A DNA stretch of 64,000 nt from Strobilurus pachycystidiatus. Its lineage: Eukaryota > Basidiomycota > Agaricomycetes > Agaricales > Physalacriaceae. Under the pieces are notes generated by a model. The model saw only the letters and a program-made list of their open reading frames with translations, was not told the DNA's origin and searched no databases. The DNA lies in the NCBI GenBank assembly GCA_019915135.1, contig JAHLMK010000009.1, positions 1,984,001 to 2,048,000 of the forward strand, given 5' to 3'. Below are positions 13,481 through 24,984 of this stretch, in pieces. The first letter of the stretch is position 1, and each line of letters opens with the position of its first letter. Both the position numbers and the translations under genes were made by a program.

Positions 13481-15865
13481 ATGGATATTCCTACCATCTG
13501 TCAACCGTTCGAGGAAACTCCCGAAAAATTACTCAGGCAGGCCGATGAAAGCACAAGCGCCTGGAAAACACGGCTCTTGGGGCCTGGGGAATCGCATAGT
13601 TGCTTCACATCCACTCAGTGGGAGTCGATTACCCTCAAGGAAAGGAAGCATGGGACAGAAACACCAAAACAGATGTTTCACCGCTTAATGGTGCGGAATG
13701 CGCGCCAGTCGAACCGTCGAAGAGCAAAGTACGTCAATCATGAGTCTTGCGAAGTATACGATTTATCGACAACAGAAAACGAAAACTTGATCAAGACTCG
13801 GAAGGCACTCCTGAGTTGACTGGAACTGGATCCGAAATGCTCAGAAGTACGAACTCTGGCTGTTCAACGAGCGATAGTCCAAACATCTCGCTCGGTCCTC
13901 CATTTCAACCGTCTACCCTTTCAGTGGCTTTCTTGTCCAATCCATCTGAAAATTCTACAGGTCCCACAGCCTCCGATTATCCTGAGCCCAATTCCCTCCT
14001 CCGACCATCAACTACTCACCCCCAACTCCCCCCATCACATCCCCTTCCACAGCTTTTCTCATCGATGCCGCCCCCCGTTACACACTCGTCCCCAAAGCAC
14101 CATCTGAGGGAGCCTCTTCGTCTGGACTATATCCGAGGACAGTGTATACCTGAAGAAGCCAAGCTGCTAGAGTGGCGCGGGGACAACGGCAGTCTAGTGA
14201 TCACGGCGACACCTACCGTTCTTAGTGACAAAGGGGAAAACCTTCTACACCTGGTAATTAAGACGGAGGCACTTTCAAGACGTCTTACCTGCTCACTTGG
14301 ATTTCTCAATAGGAAGCGGCTTTTGTCGAAAACATCGCCAGATTTGGCTTCGTTGAAAAGACCAACGAGTTTCTCGTAATCCTTGACGGCAACAACTTCT
14401 CAGACTCCGAGGACATGTTGAGGCTTGTTCGAGTGCATCTCTCTAGAAATAGAGGCGTCAAGCTTGTGAATGCATACGTTCCTCGGGGCGGAGGTTCCGG
14501 AGAAATCACGCTGGCGTATCTCTCAACCGTATGGAAAGTTCAAGGCCATGCCCGACGTCAATCTCACGGTAAAATACCCTGCGCTTGCTTTTGAGATTTT
14601 GTTAATTGGCATGCAAAGTAATGGCGCAAAAGGCTGCAGACCACCTCTTCAACCAAAGTCTAGAGTACGATGTTGACGAGTGCAATCCCAAAATTTCCTC
14701 TTCAAAGAGAGGAGAGTCCGCGGGTTCTCAGTCTTCTGAGGGGGATCTGGATAGCAATGCCCTACACGAAACTACCATCAACCAGTTCCTACAGGGAATC
14801 TCTGACCATTCCTCTTCTGAATTCATTCTCGACATTCCGTTGGGGCTACATTCGCCACCCGCTGATATTGGGTGAGCCAGCTCAAGCCTTTGAGAGCAAA
14901 ACTTACCAGTGAGGCTAGAAGTATTGACGACGGACGGACCGCTTTGATTAATCTGAAGCAGGTCGTGCAATGTGGGGAAACTCAGGAAAGATCCTGGGGA
15001 CTTCTACATCAGGCTTGTACGAATACTTTGTGCCATCATGACGCTGATGGTACATGTGTTGCCACTAGTGTCGAACGAGGGGCAAAGCTCTGGACTATGT
15101 TCCACAGTAATAGCCTGACACGTGATGATATCTATCGAGAAGTTGTCCTCCTCTGCAAGGAGCCGCTGCGTACCAATTTTCGAGAAAGGGGCTTTACTGC
15201 GCATACAGTACTTCTCATGCCGGGCGATGTTTTGTACGTGATTGGGATTCTATTTCTTTCAAGAGGGAAGACTGATACTGAGTATACTAGAATACAGCCC
15301 GCCTGCTTGGTTCACTCGGTTTTCACGCCTATTCCAACCTTTGCACGTGGCTGCTCATTCTGGTGCTATGATGCCCTCCATCTGACAGAGATGACTCGGT
15401 TCATTGACAGTCAAAAAGGCAATTATACAACTAATAACGATCATGACGATCTTCAGACGTTCTCGCTCTTGGTCACCCTCACAAATGGACTTCCCTACAC
15501 CCCTGAAAGTAGGCGCCTCCTCATGCAATCTCTGCGAGTATTGGTCTCATTGATGAGTAGAACTCTATCGACGTCCACTCTTAGCACTATGCTTGATGAT
15601 ACTGAATCCGTCACTTTACGTCCTCAAACACACACGAGCCGGCGCTCCCATCTCCAAAAAGACACTGTCTGCGGTACCAGGGCTTACAGAAGCTCAGAAA
15701 ACTGCCAAGGCTGTATGCAAGGCGCTTGGCTTCACGGCCTCGGGCGATACCTTGTCTACTGCTTTGCTACGTGCTCTGAAACTAGCTCGATGGGATGATC
15801 CTGGGGAACAGGTCTTGTTGGAAGAGGAAATGGGACGTATCCGTCGAGAGGTTTATGGTACTTAA
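13481..15865 (+). CDS. JmjC-domain (cupin-fold) protein of the basidiomycete-expanded type
   Basis: Spliced model of about 690 aa with introns after 13729, 14252, 14570, 14871 (38 nt), 15236 and 15537, all phase-consistent. The N-terminal half is low-complexity (Ser/Pro-rich) after a basic RQSNRRRAK segment. The C-terminal half is the JmjC core: WGLLHQACTNT, the metal-binding HxD in CHHDADGTC (about 15035), ERGAKLWTMFHS, VLLMPGDVL spliced onto an iron-site His in LVHSVFTPIPTF (about 15310), then SFWCYDALHLTEMTRFIDS. HxD plus a distal His is the Fe(II) facial triad of 2-oxoglutarate dioxygenases, so a demethylase or hydroxylase role is plausible but the substrate is unknown. The C-terminus is a helical tail ending EMGRIRREVYGT. 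Mushrooms carry many such genes. No break seen. Confidence 0.7.
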
Positions 15866-15924
15866 GCCGATATCCACCGCTTTGTACCGATGCTCCAGAC
15901 CCATTTTGTACAGATGACACCGCT

Positions 15925-16040
15925 GCAACGTATGCACGAGTGCAACCCGTACCTTGCAACGTATGCAACGAGTGCAACGTGCATGTCAACGTATGCAATG
16001 AGCGTAACGTGCACCCGTGCAACATCTGCAACAATCCACC
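15925..16040 (+). repeat. Degenerate tandem repeat (CAACGTATGCAA type)
   Basis: Repeats of GCAACGTATGCAACGAGT-like units, alternating with GTGCAACGTGCA, fill about 115 bases directly after the JmjC stop codon. Unit length varies (about 17-33 nt). Probably in the 3' region of the JmjC transcript. Confidence 0.7.
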
Positions 16041-19000
16041 GCCCGCTTGTGATCGGTCCAAGGTGCAAGTACAGTTGGCATGAACTGCTTGACTCTATCA
16101 AAATACATACAGTAGCTACAAAATATACCCAAAACTCGCCCGTCCTGTATCTCTTTCGACGCTTCCTTTCCCACTTTCCAAGGGAGCAGGCGTCAACGGA
16201 CTGTAAAATCCAAACGGGAGGCGTTTGTACAATGCACATCGCATTCGAGTCTGATCCGCCTGTCAGCGAACGAAACGAGGAGATTGGAGACAGGCAGACA
16301 GGCAAAAAATACTCCAGGGACAATTTCTCTCACGATACCCGCCGTCATCCTTTTCCACCGCCAACGTCACGATTCACCAACGATGACCCGCAGCACAATC
16401 CACAGCCAGTAATGTCGCGGTGACTGACATGGGGCGATACATTGTCTTTGGTAAATCCATGCATCGTCGTCTTTCGTTCATCATCTCACGTCGGACCATT
16501 CCTCGCAACTAATCTAAATCTTTCTGTTGGCGTGAGGGATGAAGGAATCGAGAAAATCCCAGACGTACGTTTCTCGGTTCTCTTCCAACTTTTTCGATCC
16601 GTAGCCATGTAACAGATACACTCCCTTGGTAGTCCCGGTCGAAAGCCAACGAGATAAGGATTATAGAACACATCAGCTGGTATGGTAAGAACGATGGCGG
16701 ATGCCAGCTGCCGACATGAGCCTCTTCTTTGTGCTTCCAAACGTGTACCACGCGTCAGCGAATGCTCGATAGATAGCCTGTTGCCCTTCGCTCGTCTATC
16801 AGAAAACGGGAAATGCATAGGAGCGAACACTTACATTGATCACGACTACATCGCATTGATATCTCGAACTCTTGCATGCAATAGGTGATTCTTGGGCGTC
16901 AATTCCTTCTTCCTTGTCTGCGAAGACCTCTCCCGAGCATTCCAACGATGGGCAGGGGACTGCATCTGTCATCTTATGAGCCTAGTACGCCGATGAGTGA
17001 CCCTCTAAGATCGGTAAACACGAACGCTTACCCAGATATGTTGCCCCACCCAACGACCAAACCGTCGCTCAGCGTAGCCCACACAAGCATGGGCGGGCAA
17101 TTATGTCTCCGACAATTATCCGGAAGCAGGTCTTTGATGACCGTCGTTCTGAACGTGCCATCATCTCTCAACGGACCGTTCCACAAGTCAACAACGCGTC
17201 TCATCCCCTCCACTGCCATGGTACATGACATCAACTCGCGCAGGACGAGGTAGGCGATAGGATGCCCTTAGCGGCATGTCCGTATGTGCGAGTCTGCGAG
17301 TCATCTACGATCCGTTTGTCAACTCACAAAACGAAGACATCGCAAACGCTTACACAGGCACGCCGTTCCAACGTTTCCCATGCTCCTCAAGCTTCAATTG
17401 GGGCAGCCGCCGCGGGAGGCGGGCTATAGAAAATGAAGGGCGTGTGAGTATCAACTTGCGGCGATTGACATGGTAAGAAAGGATGGTGTTAGACCGCCCT
17501 ATTCTTTTGGAACAGCAGCCTCCACTGCGCGATAATCCTCGCCCTGAAGAAGAGGGATACATTGTAACTAGCTGATTCGCTAATCAGCATACGCACAGAG
17601 TGATAACGCCAATAACACAGCTTCGTACCCATCCTGCGTTTCTTGAGACGCTTCTTCCCAGATCCTGACGCGGAGTGACAATAGAAGAGAGCCACTACAT
17701 ATCGCATCTCGAGCCTGAGCGAGATGTTGGCGTACGAAACCAGAAAAAGCAGTTAGATGCATACCCTAGAAGCTTTATCCCATCGTGCCCCTGCCACCGA
17801 CCATGGGACGAGGATAGTGTGAACCCATGATGAGAGCGAAGGGTTCGCAATGATACCTAAATGGCCCATCGAACTCCCCACGGCAAGCTTGCGGACGAGA
17901 GACGGTTATCCTGCGCCGGTGAACAAGACATGAAACAATGGGAGGATTCAGACCACTCCTTCATAGTTCAAACTCCTCGCCTGCCGTAACCCTGGCATAT
18001 AGTCCATCGACGGCCACAGCGGAAGATCGAATCAATGCCTCCGATATCTCTCTCTGAATCTTGGTCCGTCTCTCAGCATAGGGACAAACGACAGGAACAA
18101 AGACTTACCTGATACGTTTGTCTATCACACGGCTCAAGTACAAGTCCATTCTGCTAATGTATGAGGCTCGTGGACGTCCAGCTGTCTAACGCCATATCAG
18201 CCAAACGGGAGGAAACGCAACAAGATGTATGCGTACGCATGTACATCACAGACCGAGAAAGCTCAAGATCTAGAGGCGAATGAAGAAGGACGTGGATAGG
18301 CGTGACATGATCACGGAAATCGCACGCCCTGCTTCGGAAAATAGTACTGGTCTTCGTCAAGTGAGTATGCGCCGAAGATTGACGGTGGCAATAATTGGAA
18401 CGCGATGGCATGTCTTATACGCAGTCGTGAGGGAGGATGCGGCGGTATGCCAGTGGGAGGCGAAGCTCAGAGGCGACCATGACCTTGTACGACTGCTCGG
18501 ATGGGCTTGGGATTGGAGGACCGGGATTGTCGATGTCGTTACACGACGCGTGCACCGGGCCAGTGTCGAAGTCGATTGGATGGGTCAGGCAACCACCGTT
18601 GCACAGGTGTCAGGGCACAGCTACATAGCGCGCGTTGCCCTGTAAGTCCTCGTATAATTTGTAAGCTAAGACGGCGTACGCACCCGGCGTCGAATTGCTC
18701 GCATGCCGGTCCTATGCAGTGGTATGCACACCACGAAAAAAAATCCTCCGTGCTGGACGGTCATTCCCTCCGCGTTATGATGACCAACAACCGAAAGTTT
18801 TGATGTTGGTTTCGGTAAGGGAAGCGGTGAGGGAGTAGCGAGGCAACTCTTGGATTGACATCGTAAGTACTAGTCGTCACAGGTCAAAGGCAAACAGGGG
18901 CCTTGGCCGAGAACACCGATCAAGTCACCTTCCGAATCCCGATCACCTGTTCCCACTTCCTTCCTTCACGCATTCTTCGGTGTTCGCACTGCACGGTAAC

Positions 19001-19762
19001 AGGAATACACAGCGATTGGGTGCAGAGCGCAAGCAGTTGAAAACCTTACAATCGTAAGCCCTTTGACGATTTCTAGCACATCGCTCGTTGTAGAGCAACT
19101 AAACGGACGTGGTGCTCTCAACAGCATAATATAAGCTGACTTGGCATGCAATGCGATGAGAGCTAACATGGAATCCGCCAGGCGATCCACACGATAGGCA
19201 TGAGCATGTGCCAAATCTCCAGGAGATTGAGCGCACAATCTTCTGTGCGACATCCTGTGGCAAAAGCCGGTCCAGGACCGTCGACGGCTGCTCTCAAGGC
19301 TAAAGTCTCGCTGCCGAAGCCAGGAGATGTGAATGGAAAGGCAGGGCGTTTGAGGATCGTGTGATCATGCCGAATAATAAATGACCTGAAAGGTTCGTGC
19401 GGTTTCGCCAATTCTGAAAACGAACTCTCCTTCTGACCATACAGAGCAAAACGCCTTTGCGCAAGCATCAGCAGGACGAACCGCCCGTGTGCAAGCGTCA
19501 AAACGTAGTCATTCCAATGAGCAGAGAATGTAGTCTTTGAGAAGCCCGAGGCTACTCAGCCAACGAGGGAAGACTTGATGGTGGTATCAAGACGCCGCGG
19601 TATCGACACTGTCTGGGACTTTCGTGTAGCCAGTTGATAGACCTCAGAGCTATGATCTTGCTCTGAACCGCTTTGGTTTATACATCAGTGCCGTGTATAC
19701 AATGTGCTAGGTGTCTTCACGGCTAAGATGCGTCCTGTATGGGCGAGCATGCTATGCAAGTA
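16041..19762. other. Unassigned interval with scattered minus-strand coding-like pieces
   Basis: No complete gene could be built. Pieces that look coding on the minus strand are 18600-18420 (ending in RLPLAYRRILPHDCV before a GTATAAG donor), 17234-17035 (MRRVVDLWNGPLRDDGTFRT continuing to LVVGWGNISG before a GTAAGC donor) and 16830-16486. They may be exons of one multi-exon gene running from about 18650 to 16450, but splice choices are not unique. From 18700 to 19760 I see nothing supported beyond short ORFs. Confidence 0.3.
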
Positions 19763-22700
19763 TCAGAGTGTGGAATACATGAGAGAGAGTTGGAGGACCT
19801 TGTTGTATGGCCGAACATGACACAATGGAAGTCCTTTGATGTCCAAATTGGTGACTATGGCCGGGCATACGACGTCGGCCAGCGGTACAATGTTTTTGTT
19901 CCCTTCGACATTTTGTGACGTGAGCCATCCAAAATCATAGTACTTGTATGTGTCGGCGAAGGGAAGTTGATCAACTGGCTTGATCTTATGAACGACGAGA
20001 AAGACATCAGTAGGCGCTACAGGATGCGGCACCAGACTTTCAGTACGGCGACCGACGCCAACAATGTCAACAATGCGGACGACGCAATCAGTCTCCGCGA
20101 TTCGGACAAGAGCATGTGTTCCAGAGGTGTGGTGATAGGCGTGGGATGCGTCGTTTCCCAAATCAGAAGGCATCTGGGAATTTGGTGGATTCTGTGGAGA
20201 GGTGAGATACTCCACACCCCCGACTGCCGTTTTCCTCAGTTGCCAAAAAACCAGCTCGGAAGCCGGGACGGCCTTGAGCTCCAACGAATAGAAGTGTCGG
20301 AGGGTCTGGAGTAGATCTTGATTGGGATTGAATATGTTTTTCTCGGCAAGCACTGTCGCGGAAGTCGCAAAGGTGTCATCGGACAAGATGAAGGTGCGGG
20401 TAGCGGATTTGTTGGCGTCTTTCAGGTAACGGTCAACAACGGCTGATGCCTTTGACGATACATCGCTATTTGATTTGAGGATAGCTATGAGATTGGAGGA
20501 GCGCGTCAGATCTTGGAGAAAGGTGCTCTCCATATCGCCTGAGCAGTGTAGATTAGATCAAGGATTGGATGTGGCACCGCGCAAGGTACTTGCCAATTTT
20601 TTGATTTGTGTTCTCCTGCTGCATCAAGAAATTGTATCTCTCAAAGGCCGGGACCCGCCAGGCGTGTATAGGCCCCATCTGTGTCAAGAACTCGCCCATA
20701 TGAAGGCCCATGTGGTGTTTTGGCCGCATAGGAAAGTCCCTATACAGTTTCATCGAAGTCTTTAGGTATTCCTGGTAATGAAAGTCGTACGATTGGGCAT
20801 GCTGAGGGGAGATGAGGTAGTTGTTCATTGTGTCAACAGACTTCACAAGATGCATGTAGCTGTCCAGCATGGCGAGATAGCGTGCGTCGTCACCCTCAAT
20901 ACCCCAGAGTCGGATGAGAGTAACCGGCAGATGAACAATGCCTATCATTTTCCACTGGTCAGCGCTGAGTTTTCCTCGCGAAGCAGTCCCCCAGTCTAAT
21001 GGAGCACGATTGAGAGCTGCAGGGAGTATACAACGCTGCATATCGCTGCGCACGGCTGCCATGACAGAAGCTCCGAGAACATGTCTCGGCTCGTTGCTTC
21101 CCTCGACAGGGGAAATGGCGTTTCTAGACATCTAGATGAAGCTGTCAGCTTTGATGTTCATTCGGATGAATACCTGTTGAGAACATACCCAATCGTCAAG
21201 CTTATCGTAAAGGTTACGCTTGGTATCGGTGTGGCTGTATGGTATGCTCATGCGCTTGCACAGCGTCTCAGCATAGACGGCCGTTTTGTTTTTGATTGTT
21301 GTCCAACGCAAGTTTCCTCCCTGCAGTTTCTCCATCCACTTCTTGATGATCGTCTCATCCGCCAGGTTGGAAGAAAAGACATTCGGGGCCACACTTCGTC
21401 CTCGCTTGGATCTCTTGGTACTGATAGTGCTTCCAGCATCGCTCTCGGTAGCTTGGCTTCCGGAATCATCTTCAATGGTCCGACGTCGCTTCAAGAGGAG
21501 AGTCCTCCTGACCGCTCCTTCGGAATCCCCGGATGGTGTCTGACTAGTACTGGTGGAAGCTATCGGTTCACCACCGTTACCTTCGTCACCGTTGTCATCC
21601 GAGTCGTGCTCGGTATCCTCTCGGCCAAGGTTGTTTGCGTCCACATGAGGTACGGTGATATCTTTTGGATCTATATGTTGGCGCTAAAAGTATGAAATCA
21701 GAGAGAGCTAGGTTAGAACAGGTAAAACCGAACCCAGTCGACAATTCTTTCCAGAAGCTGCGTTCGACTTCCAACGTATGAGAGGTTATTGGAAAGACAG
21801 ATGTACCAGAGCACACTTGGAGTCTCCCTAGTGAGGGTCCTTTTGAAGGCCTGGAGCATCTTTGAGTCCGTCACGTCGAGCTCTTTTAGGGCACGTGCCC
21901 AATGGGACATTTTGGCAGCACCAGGATACTGGGGCATTTTTTTGATACCGGTTCCATGCCCACCTTCTTCCTGCACATTGATTTGAAAGACGTCTCGACA
22001 CTGGTCCTGAAACAGTCCTAGATATCCAAGGTGCATCCCTTCCACGACACTATGCTTGACCCCATCCCAATATTGCAGATTGTAGAGGGGTGTCCACCGG
22101 AAGCGATGTTCATCCCAGAGCGTCGTCAAAGTCATGGGGTGGTTGGGGTTCAGAGCGTCGGAGACCAGATCGCGCTGAGTAGTCCAATTACGCGTCTCGA
22201 ACTTGGTTAAATCAAGATCGGTGATATTCTGCAGCGTTATAAGGCAGAAGGTGCAGAAGTATAGCGACCGTGGAATGGAATAGCCAAGCACCTCCCGTGC
22301 AGCGGGCATATCGGCAACTAGGGGAACCATGACAGCGCGGTACAGAAAACCATATGGCTCTGCAGAAGTGCGACTGAACCAGACTCCCGGATCCCAAAAC
22401 TCCTGAAACTCTGCAACTATGATGCGAAACACAGAGTGGATTTGCTCCACAGTTGCCTGTTTTGGCCCAGGAATGACACCTACGAGATACATATTCTCCC
22501 GAAGGTATCGAAGTTCGGGAGGAAGATTGAGAAGAACCATGTAGATCGCAGTAGATGAGGCGGTCTGCTTGGCAGTCTTCGATTGGAAGGGGTTAAAGCC
22601 GTCTAAGCCAAACGCAAACATGAGCCGTCCTTTGTGAGTAAGGAAAGGTTGACCGTTCTGATCCTGGAAGGAATGCCACAAAGGGGAGTCGTGAATGTCC

Positions 22701-23976
22701 ATCATCTCCACTTTCTGCTGTGCATTGTTGCTCTGCTCCAGAATCTCTGGCATTCCAGGACGTGAGAGAAATCTGCCGAGCCAATCCTTCAATCGTTGAT
22801 GGACGTATCGAACACGCGGAACATGAAGCTTTCGTATACCAAATCGCTTTTCCTCCCAAAGCGGCGTTCCACAGCCAGGGCGGGGTACTTCCAGATTGGT
22901 GAAGATACTCTCTCCATCCATCTCCACATCCTGAGCCACATTGCTCCCATCTACCTGTTCATCGGTGGGCGATGAATGACCAACACAGGTAGGCAAGCGC
23001 GTGTGCTGATCCTGAGAACCGTCACGCTCATACATCTCGTGGCAGTTTGGACAGCACACAAAAGTGACAGAGAGGGCATCGAGATTAAAATCGTCGATGA
23101 GGGTGTCGACGTCAATGGGAACGTCTTCAGCGAGAGCGGTGGGTACATCGAAGAAGGGAAGAGAGGCCCGAAAGCCAACAAGAAGCACGGAAACAGCTGC
23201 GCATGATACATGGTAGAGGAGACTTGCAATGAGTATGCTGAAAGTGAAGACCATGATTCCAGGATGGCGACACTTGTGTTTGCGGAAATATAGATCTATA
23301 AAGTGTCTCTTAAACATGCCAACAGCCCTTGGGGAGAGAGCGTACCGGTATTGACGATAGCTGCATTTCCTGGTGCCGCGCTGCGCTGCTGACCGTACCA
23401 TTGTGCTTCCTGCCACTGATACAGGGAGCGTAGGGCGGCCCGGGTGGCTGTCTGCAACTCTGAGCGTTCTTCAGTAGAGATTGAAGTCAGACTGCGTATC
23501 AGCCGTAGAATCTCTACAAGTCGCAACTCCATGTCCAGGAAACGAACGTTTCGCGCTGAGCCAGGGTCCAATGCAGCTGGCCCGGAGTTACAAGGCAGGA
23601 TGTCGGGACTGTTCATGTCCATTGTGGGATAGATGAATGGATCATGGAGTAGAGGGGAGATCTTGAAGTCCAGCGGAAGAGTTGGAGTGATGAGGGCTTG
23701 GAGAGCTTGCACTTCATCCCGTAGTGTTGCTAACAACGGAGAAGATGTGGGTACCCCTTTTGGTTCGGAAGTGTTTGGGGGAGCAGTCTCATGCAAGAGG
23801 GGTTCCCGCGGATTCATGAGATCGTATTCTAGCTGAGCAGTTCGGTGAGCCTCAACCTTGCCGTTCGCAATCCAGTACCCTCGTCGTCCATACTCGCCGG
23901 TCGCGGAATTATACTGGCGACAGACGCGACAGATGCAGAATGTTTTACCCCTCTGAAAGTTCGAAGGATCGTCCAT
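19763..23976 (-). mobile_element. Apparently intact CACTA-like transposase gene (Tnp2/DUF4218 type)
   Basis: Five exons join without a stop. Exon 1 23976-23346 opens MDDPSNFQRGKTFCICRVCR, a Cys-rich (zinc-binding) N-terminus. Exon 2 (23295 to about 21734) has a membrane-like hydrophobic stretch, then CCPNCHEMY, GRLMFAFGLDGFNPFQSKTA, LNLPPELRYLRENMYLVGVI, SIPRSLYFCTFCLI and YWDGVKHSVVEGMHLGYLGL, the order found in Tnp2-type transposases. Exon 3 (21683 to about 21190) is Ser/Asp-rich with a TKRSKRGRS basic patch. Exon 4 (21131 to about 20587) carries DQWKMIGIVHLPVTLIRLWG and PKHHMGLHMGEFLTQMGPIH; it is followed by a GC-AG intron. The last exon runs to 19763. Total about 1,200 residues. These enzymes cut and paste CACTA elements. 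No disabling change was seen. I could not identify the terminal inverted repeats. Confidence 0.8.
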
Positions 23977-24522
23977 TGGACAGTCCTGCTGCAACACAGG
24001 GATGTCCGAACGATGCGGAAGTGGATGAAGTGAAACAAGCACGCAGCAAGCACGAGACAAGAGGCGATCGTTGGATCCGATCGAACCGAGGATCGAACGG
24101 AAGCGTGATCCTTGATCGGGAGATCCTGTCTTTGCTTTTTCTTCCCGTCTTCATTGGTAGGTTGGTCTTTGTTCGTCCCCTTCGGAATTTCTATATAGCT
24201 CTGATACTGTCTGACAAGCGGTGTTAGACAGACCTGTTCTCATATCATCAGCGGCAGTGTGGCCAACGATTGGAGATGAATAATACACAGGTGAAGTCTA
24301 ACATATGGTCGAAACCTCTGCTATCGTCTTGACGAGTCGCAAAGCCTCCACTACAAACACGTTTTGTTCCTTGCTCCTATCACGTTGATCACGAACGTCA
24401 AACAATCTATCGAATTCATTATGACCAGTCTAACCCCCGACGCATCGAGCAAGTCGTGTCCGTTCTCCACATCTTAAACAATCATCACATTTGACCACGT
24501 CTCTGACAGATCTTCATGTACC

Positions 24523-24984
24523 GTGAGGTCTGCTGGCCTCTTGACGACTCCTGCACAGGATGTGTTGAAGTGGCCGTTCACACCACATTCGAATCAAACT
24601 CTTGCGATCGACCCGGCCGCAGAAGGGAACTGCGTGACTGGACCTCATACGTCGCGCTGGTCTTTGTCAGAGAGGGAGATGCCTGGCAAAACCATATACT
24701 ATCTCAGCACGGGAATTCTCGATCTCACCGTCCCTTCGCTTTTAACAGCTGAAGTGGTGGGAACTATCTTCATGCACAGCAATCTTGCAGTGGGAGGAAG
24801 ACAGGTTTGGATGTGGGCTCCGACCGAAAGATGGGAGTCCTTACCCTATCCCAATCATGATATAAATCGTCACGTCCCCCATCCATACGCACAGGACAGA
24901 TACTTCAATCTCACCGCAGTTGAATCTTACCCCACTTGGATCAAGAGAGAATCGTTACTCAAGTTCTACAGAACTATGCACTAA
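24523..24984 (+). CDS. Hypothetical protein, 153 aa
   Basis: An uninterrupted ORF with balanced composition, containing PGKTIYYLSTGILDLTVPSL and GGRQVWMWAPTERWESLPY and ending FYRTMH. No family recognised and no splice extension found. It lies about 550 bases upstream of, and divergent from, the transposase gene, so it could be an accessory ORF of the same element or chance. Confidence 0.3.
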   Translation: MRSAGLLTTPAQDVLKWPFTPHSNQTLAIDPAAEGNCVTGPHTSRWSLSEREMPGKTIYYLSTGILDLTVPSLLTAEVVGTIFMHSNLAVGGRQVWMWAPTERWESLPYPNHDINRHVPHPYAQDRYFNLTAVESYPTWIKRESLLKFYRTMH

